Source: an uncultured Chitinophagaceae bacterium
GTDB taxonomy: Bacteria; Bacteroidota; Bacteroidia; Chitinophagales; Chitinophagaceae
Assembly: GCA_937907395.1 (NCBI GenBank)
Contig: CALCII010000011.1
Coordinates: 744,001-808,000 of the forward strand
Length of the DNA: 64,000 nucleotides
Direction: 5' to 3'
The notes under the pieces were generated by a model that searched no databases, was not told where the DNA came from, and saw only the letters and a program-made list of their open reading frames with translations. Made by a program: the position numbers and the translations under genes. Each line of letters starts with the position of its first letter. Positions within the stretch are counted from its first letter, which is position 1. Of the stretch, positions 11,101 through 18,398 are shown one piece after another.

Positions 11101-11189
11101 ATGGTGTTAGTTATCTTCCGCCAGGCGTATATATGTTACAAACAGAGGGCGAAAGGTTTAATAAAACCTTCAGGTTAGTCAAGCAATAA
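8151..11189 (+). CDS. Asp-box (BNR/sortilin-like) beta-propeller protein with T9SS sorting domain and N-terminal lipobox
   Basis: The 1012-residue product carries many Asp-box motifs of the form S/T-x-D/N-x-G-x-T/S-W/F (for example TTNAGATWTNV, STNGGDSWTRI, STDFGATWTVI, SPDRGANWYDF) spread over residues ~80-810, the signature of sialidase/VPS10-type propellers. The catalytic arginines and Tyr/Glu of true sialidases are not evident, so a structural or binding role is more likely. After an Fn3-like linker (LPVTLRSF, LNWKVEQEINLKHYELQRS) the C-terminus has a T9SS type A domain (LYDMQGKLMLRDKL, PPGVYMLQT). Oddly, the N-terminus ends in a lipobox (LLLTSC, C24) followed by an acidic run, suggesting lipidation and T9SS sorting of one protein. 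A terminator follows the stop. Confidence 0.88.
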   Translation: MRNRLSSLFVFFILSFPVLLLTSCDHHENEWEEEEEGGARLSAADKQLSNWYWQKGYPDPTDLSNKYLRAWEQYLELKKNSVANDPRMRTTVATTWTAIGPKVFGGRVLSIAINPVAGASGSNTMYVGSASGGIWRSYTNGLGATAWHPVTTGFPVLGVASIVYHPTDTSTILAGTGEVYRYQTLTNGANSTNQVGNIGRNVWKARGTYGIGILKTTNAGATWTNVMPKVSSDLFAVQKIKYDPTNANTVYACTTDGLYRSTNGGDSWTRIWVADYVNDIVINPSNNQQIVVAAGNADNTSKGLWRSTDGGTNFTKITTTVPTSYATFKGYATLNIAGTNTIFAAFGDGDTNGDASYGENEIYRSTDFGATWTVITNSNHSQFQAWFAHCIAPYPGSTTKFFIAGVDRYVLTISGSTGTRTGVGNGSATMSSYITPGSQEGGTTYVHDDVHDIQFLPGSSTTAYFCTDGGVFRTTNAGASPVTNISFASCNGGLQVQQFYPTVAQSQSNANLIMGGLQDNNVVRYNGTGWARIIGGDGGPVVFKPGDETLVLGSRDTRAVYQSTNSGASFPTTVLAYLGTVPIGNDDRTSFMSPIAVSPANPNRWYVASDNLHVSTLSGTTFGTFSNNDASGIPQTSYISAKNKTGLAMGISSTDANRLYISVSPFAQNVTTSTESVYYNPPAQIRKTTNGGTSFTTVSSGLPDRLYTDIAVSPTYHDSVFVTLGGFGTTHIYVTGDGGSTWAARGSGLPDVPFNTIMFDPVDPKILYAGCDFGVYVSPDRGANWYDFNGGLWDVTYVIDLVPAPGGKIRAFTHGKGIFETSLWNGIVTLPVTLRSFTGENRGTVNELNWKVEQEINLKHYELQRSTDGLNFKTIYTAAAGNNWNPSSYRYNDMIASVPSVQLYYRLRIVDEDGTFRYSDIVTLKSKLDFRLDVLGNPFRNQIQLRYSTQQTTELQLSLYDMQGKLMLRDKLMARTGTAIHTINGVSYLPPGVYMLQTEGERFNKTFRLVKQ

Positions 11190-11198
11190 TGAAATAAG

Positions 11199-11229
11199 AA
11201 AGGGCCCTGCCGTTTGCGGGGTCCTTTTT
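11199..11229 (+). terminator. Intrinsic terminator after the Asp-box protein gene
   Basis: The sequence AAAGGGCCCTGC pairs with GCGGGGTCCTTT across a five-base loop and runs into TTTTTA. It begins ten bases after the stop codon at 11189 and separates this gene from rsmA. Confidence 0.8.
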
Positions 11230-11299
11230 AATACAGCCTTGATTATTGGTCAAATATTTGGTTTCGCCCAGTCATCTTCATTCCTGTTACATTTGCATT

Positions 11300-12058
11300 G
11301 TGCAATACACATTAAAGAAATCATTAGGGCAGCATTTTCTGAAGGATGAAAACATATGCCGTAAAATAGTAAGTGCGGTGGAGCAACAGCAACCACTGCG
11401 CCTGCTGGAAGTGGGTCCGGGCGCCGGTGCTATAACCAAGTACCTGTTAAAAATCGAGAATGTAATATTCAAAGCAATAGAACTGGATCAGGAAAAAGTG
11501 GAATTTCTGGAACACACATATCCGGAAATAAAAGGCAAACTCATTCACCAGAGTTTCCTCGATGCCTCCCAGCCCTTTGATGAGCCGTTTATGGTGGTTG
11601 GTAATTTTCCTTACAACATTTCTACTCAGATTCTGTTTAAAGTATTGGAATGGAAACAATCTGTTCCTTGTGTGATTGGTATGTTTCAAAAAGAAGTGGC
11701 ACAACGTGTGGCCGCAAAAGAAGGAAGTAAAACATACGGAATACTGAGTGTGCTGGTACAGGCCTTTTATAAAGTGGAGTATTTGTTTGATGTGAATGAA
11801 CAATGTTTTAATCCTCCTCCCAAAGTAAAAAGCGGAGTCATCCGGTTAACAACAGCTGCTTCGATTCCCGAAATGAAATCAGAGAAAGCATTTTTTCTAT
11901 TAGTGAAAACAGCTTTTAATCAGCGGCGTAAAATGTTACGCAATGGTGTAAAATCATTGTTTGATGAAGAAACGTTGAAAGATGAAATTTTTACAAAACG
12001 GGCCGAGCAATTAACTGTTGCCCAATTTGCAGCACTAACCTTCAGAATGAACGTATGA
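11300..12058 (+). CDS. rsmA: 16S rRNA (adenine-N6,N6)-dimethyltransferase
   Basis: RsmA (KsgA) dimethylates two adjacent adenines near the 3' end of 16S rRNA during small-subunit maturation, using S-adenosylmethionine. The SAM-binding motif reads LLEVGPGAGAITKYL, and the catalytic motif IV is NFPYNIS (usually NLPYNIS). The family N-terminus KKSLGQHFL follows a GTG at 11300, giving 252 residues. The frame stays open upstream to a TTG at 11246, but those extra residues do not look like RsmA, so I take the GTG. A TACATTTG box ends four bases before it. The stop overlaps the next start in an ATGA, so the downstream dehydrogenase is translationally coupled. Confidence 0.93.
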   Translation: MQYTLKKSLGQHFLKDENICRKIVSAVEQQQPLRLLEVGPGAGAITKYLLKIENVIFKAIELDQEKVEFLEHTYPEIKGKLIHQSFLDASQPFDEPFMVVGNFPYNISTQILFKVLEWKQSVPCVIGMFQKEVAQRVAAKEGSKTYGILSVLVQAFYKVEYLFDVNEQCFNPPPKVKSGVIRLTTAASIPEMKSEKAFFLLVKTAFNQRRKMLRNGVKSLFDEETLKDEIFTKRAEQLTVAQFAALTFRMNV

Positions 12059-12987
12059 GTATGAAATGGAAAGTAATGATCACCGCCTCATGTCATGATA
12101 TTCTGCCACAACGCCTTACCGCTGCAGGATATGAAGTGGTCATTGCCACATCGATGCCTTATGATGAACTTCTTACACAGTTAAATGGAGTTGCCGGCAT
12201 TGTTGTATCCACCCGTTTAAAAATTGATCAACCAGTTTTTGATGCAGCGCCGGATTTGCAATGGATTGGAAGATTGGGCAGCGGATTAGAACTTATTGAT
12301 CTTGCTTATGCAGAGAAAAAAGGTGTGAAAGTATATAGCAGCCCGGAAGGGAACAGTAATGCAGTAGGGGAACATACATTGGCATTACTGCTGAATCTCA
12401 TGCATAAAGTTGGCAGCAGTGCAAAAGAAGTAAAGGAAAGATTATGGTTGCGGGATGAAAACAGGGGCGTGGAGCTGGATGGGAAAACAGTTGGTATCAT
12501 TGGATTTGGGCACACGGGTTCTGCTTTTGCAAAAAAACTGCGTGGCTTTGATGTTACGGTACTGGCTCATGATAAATATAAATTTGGTTTTGGTGGTACA
12601 CAGGTGAAAGAGGCATCGCTGCAACAGGTGTTGAAATACAGTGATGTGATCAGCCTGCATCTGCCGCTCACGAATGAAACATTTCATTATGCAAATGAGC
12701 CTTTTTTTCAGATGGCCGAACGAAAACCATTTTTTATCAATGCCTCCAGGGGAAAAGTACATGAAACCGCTGCATTGATTGATGCACTGAAGAAGGGGCA
12801 AATTGCAGCAGCCGGACTGGATGTACTGGAGAATGAACAACTCAATAATTATTCAGCAACAGAACAACAACAACTCGATTGGTTGCTGAGCAGAGAAAAT
12901 GTAATTATCACACCTCACATTGCCGGTTATTCTCATGAATCCTATTACAAATTAAGTAGTGTGCTGGCCGATAAAATCGGAATCTGA
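12055..12987 (+). CDS. D-isomer-specific 2-hydroxyacid dehydrogenase
   Basis: This 310-residue NAD-dependent oxidoreductase shows the Rossmann motif GFGHTGSAFAKKL near residue 145, the ISLHLPLT strand, and the three catalytic residues of the family: Arg in NASRGKV, Glu in LDVLENE and His in TPHIAGYS. It lacks the C-terminal ACT domain of long SerA enzymes, so it is a short phosphoglycerate-dehydrogenase-like or general 2-hydroxyacid dehydrogenase; the substrate is not decidable. It overlaps the rsmA stop by four bases (ATGA); a second ATG at 12061 is an alternative start. Coupling with rsmA has no obvious metabolic logic. Confidence 0.88.
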   Translation: MSMKWKVMITASCHDILPQRLTAAGYEVVIATSMPYDELLTQLNGVAGIVVSTRLKIDQPVFDAAPDLQWIGRLGSGLELIDLAYAEKKGVKVYSSPEGNSNAVGEHTLALLLNLMHKVGSSAKEVKERLWLRDENRGVELDGKTVGIIGFGHTGSAFAKKLRGFDVTVLAHDKYKFGFGGTQVKEASLQQVLKYSDVISLHLPLTNETFHYANEPFFQMAERKPFFINASRGKVHETAALIDALKKGQIAAAGLDVLENEQLNNYSATEQQQLDWLLSRENVIITPHIAGYSHESYYKLSSVLADKIGI

Positions 12988-13001
12988 AATCGATTACAGT
13001 A

Positions 13002-13547
13002 TTAAAAACTGATTCCCAGTTTTAACGAAGCTTCCGGATTTAAGAAAGGAAGTGTGTATGTTTTTGTATCAACCGCAACATTTTTATCACCTGCTGCACG
13101 CAGGCTGAGTCCGCTCCATGGCGATAGGTAGATTTTTTTATACAACGTGATATTATACCCTATGCTTCCGTTTAACAGGTAATTGCTGAAACGGGCTCTT
13201 TGCAAAAACGCATCTGTTTGAATGCTGCTTTTCCAATATACCAAACCTGCACTCGCCCACCAGCCTTTCCAATTATTTTTCAGAAAGTAATCGGCAACAA
13301 TCGCATACGCATTTACATGATGGTTGGCAAACCCTTTTGTGGTTGACCAATCGGGCTTATTCACTTCTGCATTTAAAACACGGATCCGGAAATGATCTTT
13401 CCCGGCCCATACTGCACCCAGGTAGCCGCCTGTAGCAAAGGGCAAAGCATCTACTTCGGCACCAAAAGAAACTTTTTTCACCGAAGTTTGGGCCATCAGC
13501 ACAAAACATCCCGAAACAGCCAGTAACGACAGGATTATTTTTCTCAT
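13002..13547 (-). CDS. Predicted outer membrane beta-barrel protein, unknown function
   Basis: I do not recognise the family. The 181-residue product has a signal peptide (MRKIILSLLAVSGCFVLMAQ) and then alternating hydrophobic strands rich in Trp, Tyr and Gly, ending in SLKLGISF with a terminal Phe, the usual end of an outer membrane barrel. Length and pattern suggest an 8-stranded barrel. It converges on the dehydrogenase gene with 14 bases between stops and is divergent from greA. Confidence 0.72.
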   Translation of the reverse strand: MRKIILSLLAVSGCFVLMAQTSVKKVSFGAEVDALPFATGGYLGAVWAGKDHFRIRVLNAEVNKPDWSTTKGFANHHVNAYAIVADYFLKNNWKGWWASAGLVYWKSSIQTDAFLQRARFSNYLLNGSIGYNITLYKKIYLSPWSGLSLRAAGDKNVAVDTKTYTLPFLNPEASLKLGISF

Positions 13548-13625
13548 GCTTCAAAGATAAAATTCTGTTTAAAAAGGGCAGATGATCCTGATCAGCCCTG
13601 CCTTTGGCCGATTTCAGGAAAGGGT

Positions 13626-13654
13626 TTGACAGTTCAGGAAATTTGTTATTTTTG
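13626..13654 (+). promoter_or_regulatory. Bacteroidota-type promoter of greA
   Basis: TTG at 13626-13628, an 18-base spacer and TATTTTTG at 13647-13654 fit the TTG-N(~19)-TAnnTTTG consensus used by the Bacteroidota primary sigma factor. Transcription should start near 13660, directly in front of the strong hairpin at 13663-13700. Confidence 0.75.
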
Positions 13655-13662
13655 CAACATCT

Positions 13663-13706
13663 AATAGCAACGCTTCAGTTCCAACTGGGGCGTTGTTATT
13701 TTTTTC
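13663..13706 (+). terminator. Leader hairpin with T-run between promoter and greA (candidate attenuator)
   Basis: CAACGCTTCAGT (13668-13679) pairs with ACTGGGGCGTTG (13684-13695) over a four-base loop, with two G-U pairs; weaker pairing extends the stem outward to 13663 and 13700. A run of T follows at once. This has the form of an intrinsic terminator but lies upstream of greA within its own leader, so it could end most transcripts as a ~45-nt RNA, or protect the 5' end. Which of these is true cannot be read from sequence. Confidence 0.7.
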
Positions 13707-13734
13707 TGTTTAAACGAACCGAAAGGAGGATTTT

Positions 13735-14205
13735 ATGAGTATTCAATATGTAACAAAGGAGACTTTGGAAAAAATGCAGGCCGAACTTCAAAAGATGAAA
13801 GGACAAGACCGTCCTGCTGCTGCAAGAGCTATTGCAGAAGCACGTGAAAAAGGCGACCTGAAAGAAAATGCGGAATACGATGCAGCCAAAGAGGCTCAAG
13901 GGATTCTGGAAGCACGAATCAAACAACTGGAAGGCTTGATTGCCACTGCCCGTATCGTGGACGAAAGTACGATCGATACCAGCCGTGTGGCTATTCTTAC
14001 AAAAGTGGCAGTAACTAACCTGGCAACTAATAAAAAAATCACCTATCAGATCGTGAGTGAAAAAGAAGCAGACCTGAAGCTGGGTAAAATTTCTGTAACC
14101 TCACCAATTGGCAAAGGCCTGCTGGGTAAGGTTGTGGGTGATGTGGCAGAAGTGCAGGTGCCGGCCGGAGTAGTAAAATTCAAAATTGAAGATATTACCG
14201 TCTGA
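13735..14205 (+). CDS. greA: Transcription elongation factor GreA
   Basis: GreA rescues backtracked RNA polymerase by stimulating cleavage of the nascent RNA. The 156-residue length is standard. The N-terminal coiled coil is clear (TKETLEKMQAELQKMK, then IAEAREKGDLKENAEYDAA), with the acidic tip residues D and E present; the C-terminal FKBP-like domain ends SPIGKGLLGKVVGDVAEVQVPAG. The ATG at 13735 is preceded by AAAGGAGGA, a strong Shine-Dalgarno that is unusual in this window, where most genes have little or none. The gene has its own promoter, leader hairpin and terminator and is monocistronic. Confidence 0.97.
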   Translation: MSIQYVTKETLEKMQAELQKMKGQDRPAAARAIAEAREKGDLKENAEYDAAKEAQGILEARIKQLEGLIATARIVDESTIDTSRVAILTKVAVTNLATNKKITYQIVSEKEADLKLGKISVTSPIGKGLLGKVVGDVAEVQVPAGVVKFKIEDITV

Positions 14206-14224
14206 TCAGTTCAGATAAACAAGC

Positions 14225-14257
14225 GACAAAGCCGGTAATAGCCGGCTTTGTCTTTTA
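14225..14257 (+). terminator. Intrinsic terminator of greA
   Basis: GACAAAGCCGG (14225-14235) pairs perfectly with CCGGCTTTGTC (14242-14252) across a six-base loop, followed by TTTTA. It lies 20 bases after the greA stop. Confidence 0.88.
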
Positions 14258-14365
14258 TAGAGAATAGCTGAATTTCTTTTGGTTGGAGTATGTAGATTTG
14301 TTGAGCCGTTTGAATAAAGTGATATAGTAACCAACATTCAAAGCGCAACAGAAAAATCAACAGGT

Positions 14366-14758
14366 ATGAGTATTTTTTCAAAGATTATTGCCGGGGAAAT
14401 TCCATCGTATAAAATAGCCGAGAACGATTTTTTTTATGCATTCCTGGATATTTTCCCTTTGGTGGAAGGCCATGTCCTGGTGGTTCCTAAAAAAGAGGTA
14501 GACAAATTTTTTGATGTATCCGATGAGTATTTATCCCAACTTCTGGTTTTTGCAAAACCTATTGCAAAAGCAATGGAAGCTTCTTTTCCCTGTAACAGGG
14601 TAGGCATCGCAGTTATAGGACTGGAAGTGCCGCATGCACATCTGCATCTTGTGCCTATTAACAGCGCCGACGATCTTAATTTTACAAGGCCAAAGATTCA
14701 ATTAACTCCAGAACAAATGGAAAAGGCCCGGCAAACAATACTTTCGCATTTAAAATAA
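14366..14758 (+). CDS. HIT family nucleotide hydrolase
   Basis: The 130-residue protein has the histidine triad HAHLHLVP near residue 92, the active site of HIT-domain nucleotidyl hydrolases and transferases (HinT/Fhit group), which cleave nucleoside phosphoramidates or dinucleotides. The N-terminus SIFSKIIAGEIPSYKI is typical of bacterial HinT-like proteins; the cysteine-rich zinc motif of some relatives is absent. A TAGATTTG box at 14293-14300 could be its promoter -7 element, without a good TTG partner. The membrane protein that follows starts five bases after its stop. Confidence 0.93.
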   Translation: MSIFSKIIAGEIPSYKIAENDFFYAFLDIFPLVEGHVLVVPKKEVDKFFDVSDEYLSQLLVFAKPIAKAMEASFPCNRVGIAVIGLEVPHAHLHLVPINSADDLNFTRPKIQLTPEQMEKARQTILSHLK

Positions 14759-14763
14759 CCCGT

Positions 14764-15138
14764 ATGTACGTAAAAGATGATTTAGGATACAAGAAGAGAG
14801 TAAAGAAAAAAACACCACGGCCAATGCTCGTTACGTTGGTGTGCCTGGCAATTATTGCTTATGGTTTCTGGAATATCATTTCATCTTACATTGGTGAGTA
14901 TAGTGGAATTGGTACGTTATATCCTGCTGCCAATGCGTTAATGGTGGTTTTTAGTTTTGTTGCAGTCAGTGGTGTGTGGAGTATGGAAAAATGGGGCCCC
15001 GTATCATTTGTAATTGTTGTGGCATTGAAACTTATAATTGATGCAGTATTCGGGCATTTCAATCCATTGTTCTTGCTGGGATTTATTCCTGCCGCTTATT
15101 TCCTGTTACTATTGCCTAAAATGAGGATGACAGAATAG
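14764..15138 (+). CDS. Small integral membrane protein, unknown function
   Basis: I do not recognise this 124-residue protein. After a basic N-terminus (residues ~8-22, KKRVKKKTPRP) there are three or four hydrophobic segments, roughly at 22-40, 55-75, 80-95 and 100-118, so it should sit in the cytoplasmic membrane with the basic end inside. It follows the HIT gene closely and is probably co-transcribed. It converges on ruvC with 13 bases between stops. Confidence 0.7.
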   Translation: MYVKDDLGYKKRVKKKTPRPMLVTLVCLAIIAYGFWNIISSYIGEYSGIGTLYPAANALMVVFSFVAVSGVWSMEKWGPVSFVIVVALKLIIDAVFGHFNPLFLLGFIPAAYFLLLLPKMRMTE

Positions 15139-15151
15139 TCCGGATTGGAAT

Positions 15152-15715
15152 TTATTTTACTCTTCCCGGATTGTTTTTTATAAAATCATCCCAGCCTTTC
15201 GATTTTTTTCCGGCCTTCAGTGCTGCCGGTCCCCTCGATTGGAAATAATGACATAAGGCTACAGCCAGAGCATCTGTTGCATCATAATATTTCGGTTTAG
15301 CTTTAAACTCGAGGTAGTGCTGGAGCATTTTCCAAACCTGTTCTTTATCAGCATTGCCATTTCCGGTAACAGCTTGTTTTACTTTTTTGGGCGAATATTC
15401 TGTTACCCCCAATCCTGCACTCATAGCTGTGGCAATGGCAACGCCCTGGGCTCTTCCCAACTTGAGCATACTCTGTACATTTTTTCCAAAGAAGGGGGCC
15501 TCAATTGCAAAATCGGTGGGATGATGTTCTGCAATCACCTCTTTCACTTTTTCGTGGATCAGGTGCAACCGCTCATAAACATCCTTATACTTTGTGAGCT
15601 TTAAAACATCGGTCTCCACCAGCTCTGGTTTGTTTTGACGAATGGCAATAACACCATAGCCCATTATAACTGTGCCAGGGTCGATTCCTAAAATGATTTT
15701 AGTTGAAGTTTGCAA
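15152..15715 (-). CDS. ruvC: Crossover junction endodeoxyribonuclease RuvC
   Basis: RuvC resolves Holliday junctions with RuvAB (ruvB lies at 31640). The acidic catalytic residues can be placed: Asp in LGIDPGT near the N-terminus, Glu in FAIEAPFFG, and the Asp pair in YDATDALAVALCH. The length of 187 is standard. The start appears to be TTG at 15715, because the next ATG would remove the first catalytic Asp and no upstream ATG is in frame. Only a few dozen bases separate it from the divergent membrane protein gene, whose promoter lies partly inside the first codons of ruvC. Confidence 0.95.
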   Translation of the reverse strand: MQTSTKIILGIDPGTVIMGYGVIAIRQNKPELVETDVLKLTKYKDVYERLHLIHEKVKEVIAEHHPTDFAIEAPFFGKNVQSMLKLGRAQGVAIATAMSAGLGVTEYSPKKVKQAVTGNGNADKEQVWKMLQHYLEFKAKPKYYDATDALAVALCHYFQSRGPAALKAGKKSKGWDDFIKNNPGRVK

Positions 15716-15732
15716 GGAGCCGGTTAATTTTG
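15703..15732 (+). promoter_or_regulatory. Promoter of the flippase-like gene, overlapping the ruvC start
   Basis: TTG at 15703-15705, a spacer of exactly 19 bases and TAATTTTG at 15725-15732 give a full match to the Bacteroidota promoter consensus, reading rightward. Its -33 element lies inside the first codons of ruvC on the other strand. Transcription should start near 15739. Confidence 0.7.
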
Positions 15733-15747
15733 AACAAATAACCGAAA

Positions 15748-16737
15748 CTGAACAGGAAATTCAAAATCTTTGTTAACTACGTGTTAGGTCCGGTACTGTT
15801 TGTATGGATTGGCATTTCTTTATACAACCAGATACGGCAGCAGCCCGACTTACCTCTTGCCTGGCAGCATTTGAAGGATGCTGTAAAAGGTGAACAGGCC
15901 TGGCAATTAGGATTAGCTGTTTTACTGATGCCGGTGAACTGGGCCCTTGAAACATTGAAATGGCATGTGTTGGTGAATAAGTTTCAACGGTTATCATTTT
16001 TGAAAAGTTTCGAGGCGGTATTAAGCGGCTTGTCATTATCTATGAATACGCCCAACCGGATTGGAGAATATGGTGGCAGAATTTTATATCTTAATCCGGA
16101 ATTCAGGCTCAGGGGTATTGCCCTTACAGTTCTTTGCAGTTTGGCTCAGCTTTTTGTGACCTTGTTTTTTGGATGGGTTTCTTTGATCATACTGCATCCT
16201 TTCCTGGAAACAGGCACACTGAAGAATGCCGGTTTTACAGAAATTCTCTTTGAAGTGTTGAAATATGGAGTTTTGATTGCCTTGCTTCTAACAGGATTTG
16301 TATTTTTTCGTATTCAGTGGATGGTGAAGCTAGCACAATGGATTCCTGTTGTAAAGAAGAGATTTTCCTTCGCTTTTGTGCTGGATCACCTGGGGAGTAA
16401 AAACATGACAGAAATATTATTTTACTCTTTGTTGCGTTTTATAGTATTTGCGGTGCAATATATTTTGGTGTGGCAGGCATTTCAGGTGGAGATTCATTGG
16501 TGGGAAGGCTTTTGGTCGGTATCATTAATTTTTCTGATCATGGCCATTATTCCAAGTTTTGCTATTGCAGAAGTAGGGATCCGGGGGAAAGTTGCAGTAA
16601 CTGTTGTTGGGTTGTTTAGTCTTAATACGGTGGCTATATTAACGGGTGCAGTTGGGATGTGGTTACTTAATTTAGTATTGCCGGCGCTGGCAGGAAGTTT
16701 ATTTTTGCTTACTGTAAAAATTTTTAAAGAAAGATGA
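15748..16737 (+). CDS. Lysylphosphatidylglycerol synthase TM region / flippase-like membrane protein
   Basis: This is a polytopic membrane protein with about eight to nine hydrophobic segments, matching the LPG_synthase_TM (UPF0104/MprF flippase-like) family in pattern: LNTPNRIGEYGGR-like (here SMNTPNRIGEYGGR near residue 100) and SFAIAEVGIRGKVAV. It has no lysyltransferase domain, so a lipid-flipping or transport role is the reasonable inference. The only standard start that fits is GTG at 15781 (318 residues), but the frame is open upstream to a CTG at 15748 that would add NRKFKIFVNY, which looks like the usual N-terminus of relatives, and the promoter at 15703-15732 would allow it. I give the CTG start. 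The stop overlaps the next gene's ATG (ATGA). Confidence 0.8.
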   Translation: MNRKFKIFVNYVLGPVLFVWIGISLYNQIRQQPDLPLAWQHLKDAVKGEQAWQLGLAVLLMPVNWALETLKWHVLVNKFQRLSFLKSFEAVLSGLSLSMNTPNRIGEYGGRILYLNPEFRLRGIALTVLCSLAQLFVTLFFGWVSLIILHPFLETGTLKNAGFTEILFEVLKYGVLIALLLTGFVFFRIQWMVKLAQWIPVVKKRFSFAFVLDHLGSKNMTEILFYSLLRFIVFAVQYILVWQAFQVEIHWWEGFWSVSLIFLIMAIIPSFAIAEVGIRGKVAVTVVGLFSLNTVAILTGAVGMWLLNLVLPALAGSLFLLTVKIFKER

Positions 16738-17534
16738 GGGCTTTATTCTTAGTAGTGGCTTTGTTATTCTTTTCATCTTACCGGCAATCAACCGGTGCGG
16801 AAGATGAGTTTTGCGGTATCCGTAATTATTCCTGGCAGTCGGGTGAGTTGATTAATTACCATGTGTATTATACGCTGGCAGGAATTTATGTGTATGGCGG
16901 AGAAGCTAATTTTAATGTTAATCTTGAACGATTAAATAATAAGCCTGTCTATCATATCACCGGTGATGGGAAAACAAATTCATTCTTTGATGGTTTTTTT
17001 AAAGTGAGGGACAAGTACGAGTCGTATATCGATACGGCTTCCCTGCAGCCCTATAAATTTGTGCGGAATGTGGAAGAAGGAGATTTCAAAAAATTCGAAT
17101 CGGTTTCCTTTAATCATACTTCCAATACGGCTACATCGCAAGGTGGCACATTCAAGGTTCCCGATTGTGTACAGGATGTATTGAGTGCTATCTATTATGC
17201 ACGTAATATCGACTTCAACAAATACAAACCCGGCGATAAAATTCCCTTCAACATGTTTATTGATGATAAAACGTATGGCCTCTACATACGTTATCTTGGA
17301 AAAGAAACCATCAAAACTCGTTATGGAAAATTCAGGGCTATTAAGTTTAGGCCATTATTGATTGAAGGAACTATTTTCCAGGGCGGAGAAAAAATGATGG
17401 TTTGGGTGAGTGATGACCCCAATAAAATCCCCGTTCGTATTGAAAGTCCCATTTCTGTAGGAAGTGTAAAAGTGGATATGATGGGCTACAAGAATATCCG
17501 TTATAAACTCACCGGCCTGATCAACACCCGTTGA
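16734..17534 (+). CDS. DUF3108 domain exported protein
   Basis: The 266-residue product starts with a short signal peptide (MRALFLVVALLFFSSYRQSTG). The mature protein resembles DUF3108: GELINYHVYYTLAGIYVYGGEANF near residue 35, FFKVRDKYESYID near residue 85 and late VWVSDDPNKIPVRIES. Members are periplasmic beta-rich proteins of unknown role. Its start overlaps the stop of the flippase-like gene by four bases, so the two are probably made together and may act together in the envelope. It converges with the MBL hydrolase with only two bases between the stops and no terminator. Confidence 0.85.
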   Translation: MRALFLVVALLFFSSYRQSTGAEDEFCGIRNYSWQSGELINYHVYYTLAGIYVYGGEANFNVNLERLNNKPVYHITGDGKTNSFFDGFFKVRDKYESYIDTASLQPYKFVRNVEEGDFKKFESVSFNHTSNTATSQGGTFKVPDCVQDVLSAIYYARNIDFNKYKPGDKIPFNMFIDDKTYGLYIRYLGKETIKTRYGKFRAIKFRPLLIEGTIFQGGEKMMVWVSDDPNKIPVRIESPISVGSVKVDMMGYKNIRYKLTGLINTR

Positions 17535-17536
17535 TT

Positions 17537-18397
17537 TTAAAGATCACTCAACTTAAAAGCTTCTTTCAGTCGTACTCCTTTTTCCGTTTGCTGCAGCGAA
17601 CAACATTCAATCTTTGGGTCGTGCTCAAAGAAGAGGATATAATCGTTCTCCATGGCTTCGTTGATGAACGCTTTCTTCTCATGAAGTGTTGTTAACGGAA
17701 ACATATCATACGCCATTACATAAGGAATGGGTAAATGGGCAGCCGCAGGTAACAGATCGGCCATGTATACGATGGTTTTCCCCTTGTAGTTGATTTGAGG
17801 CAACATCATTTTTTCTGTATGCCCGTTAGCAAAACGAATGGATATGTTTTCAGAAAACGAAGTGGATTTTAACTGACTGTCACTTCCGGTGCCGGATGCA
17901 ATCATTTTTAATTGTCCGCTTTCCTGTATGGGTAAAATGTTTTCTTTCAAAAAGGATGCTTTCTCTCTGTCATTGGGATAAACGGCCCAGTTCCAATGTT
18001 CTTCGTTGCTCCAGAAGGTTGCATTTTTAAAAGCCGGAACCAATTGCTCACCCTTACGCACAATCGATCCACCACAATGATCGAAATGAAGGTGAGTGAG
18101 AATCACATCGGTAATATCATCTTTACTGAAACCAAGTTTTGCCAGTGATTTGTCCAGGCTGTCATCGCCATGCAAATGATAGTGGCCAAAGAATTTTTCA
18201 TCCTGTTTATCGCCCAGGCCGTTATCGACCAGGATTAACCGGTTGCCATCTTCTATCAGCAAACAACGCATCGCCCAGCTGCAGAGATTGTTTTCGTCTG
18301 CCGGGTTTAATTTGTTCCAGATCACCTTGGGTACAACGCCAAACATGGCACCGCCATCAAGCTTAAAAAAACCGGTATCAACAGAGTAAAGTTTCAT
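17537..18397 (-). CDS. MBL-fold metallo-hydrolase
   Basis: The metallo-beta-lactamase zinc motif LTHLHFDHCGG is present about residue 103, followed by the later ligands expected in FANGHTEKM, the Asp in YMADLLP and a His near the C-terminus. The protein has 286 residues and no signal peptide, so it is cytoplasmic. The overall order resembles quorum-quenching lactonases and other small-molecule MBL hydrolases, but the substrate is not clear. It is the last gene of a leftward run uppP, MFS protein, MBL hydrolase, with only one base between the MFS stop and its ATG. Confidence 0.88.
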   Translation of the reverse strand: MKLYSVDTGFFKLDGGAMFGVVPKVIWNKLNPADENNLCSWAMRCLLIEDGNRLILVDNGLGDKQDEKFFGHYHLHGDDSLDKSLAKLGFSKDDITDVILTHLHFDHCGGSIVRKGEQLVPAFKNATFWSNEEHWNWAVYPNDREKASFLKENILPIQESGQLKMIASGTGSDSQLKSTSFSENISIRFANGHTEKMMLPQINYKGKTIVYMADLLPAAAHLPIPYVMAYDMFPLTTLHEKKAFINEAMENDYILFFEHDPKIECCSLQQTEKGVRLKEAFKLSDL

Positions 18398-18398
18398 A

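Noticed and set aside
8151..11189. Active sialidase
   Set aside because: Asp-boxes are present but the catalytic arginine triad and Tyr/Glu pair are not evident.
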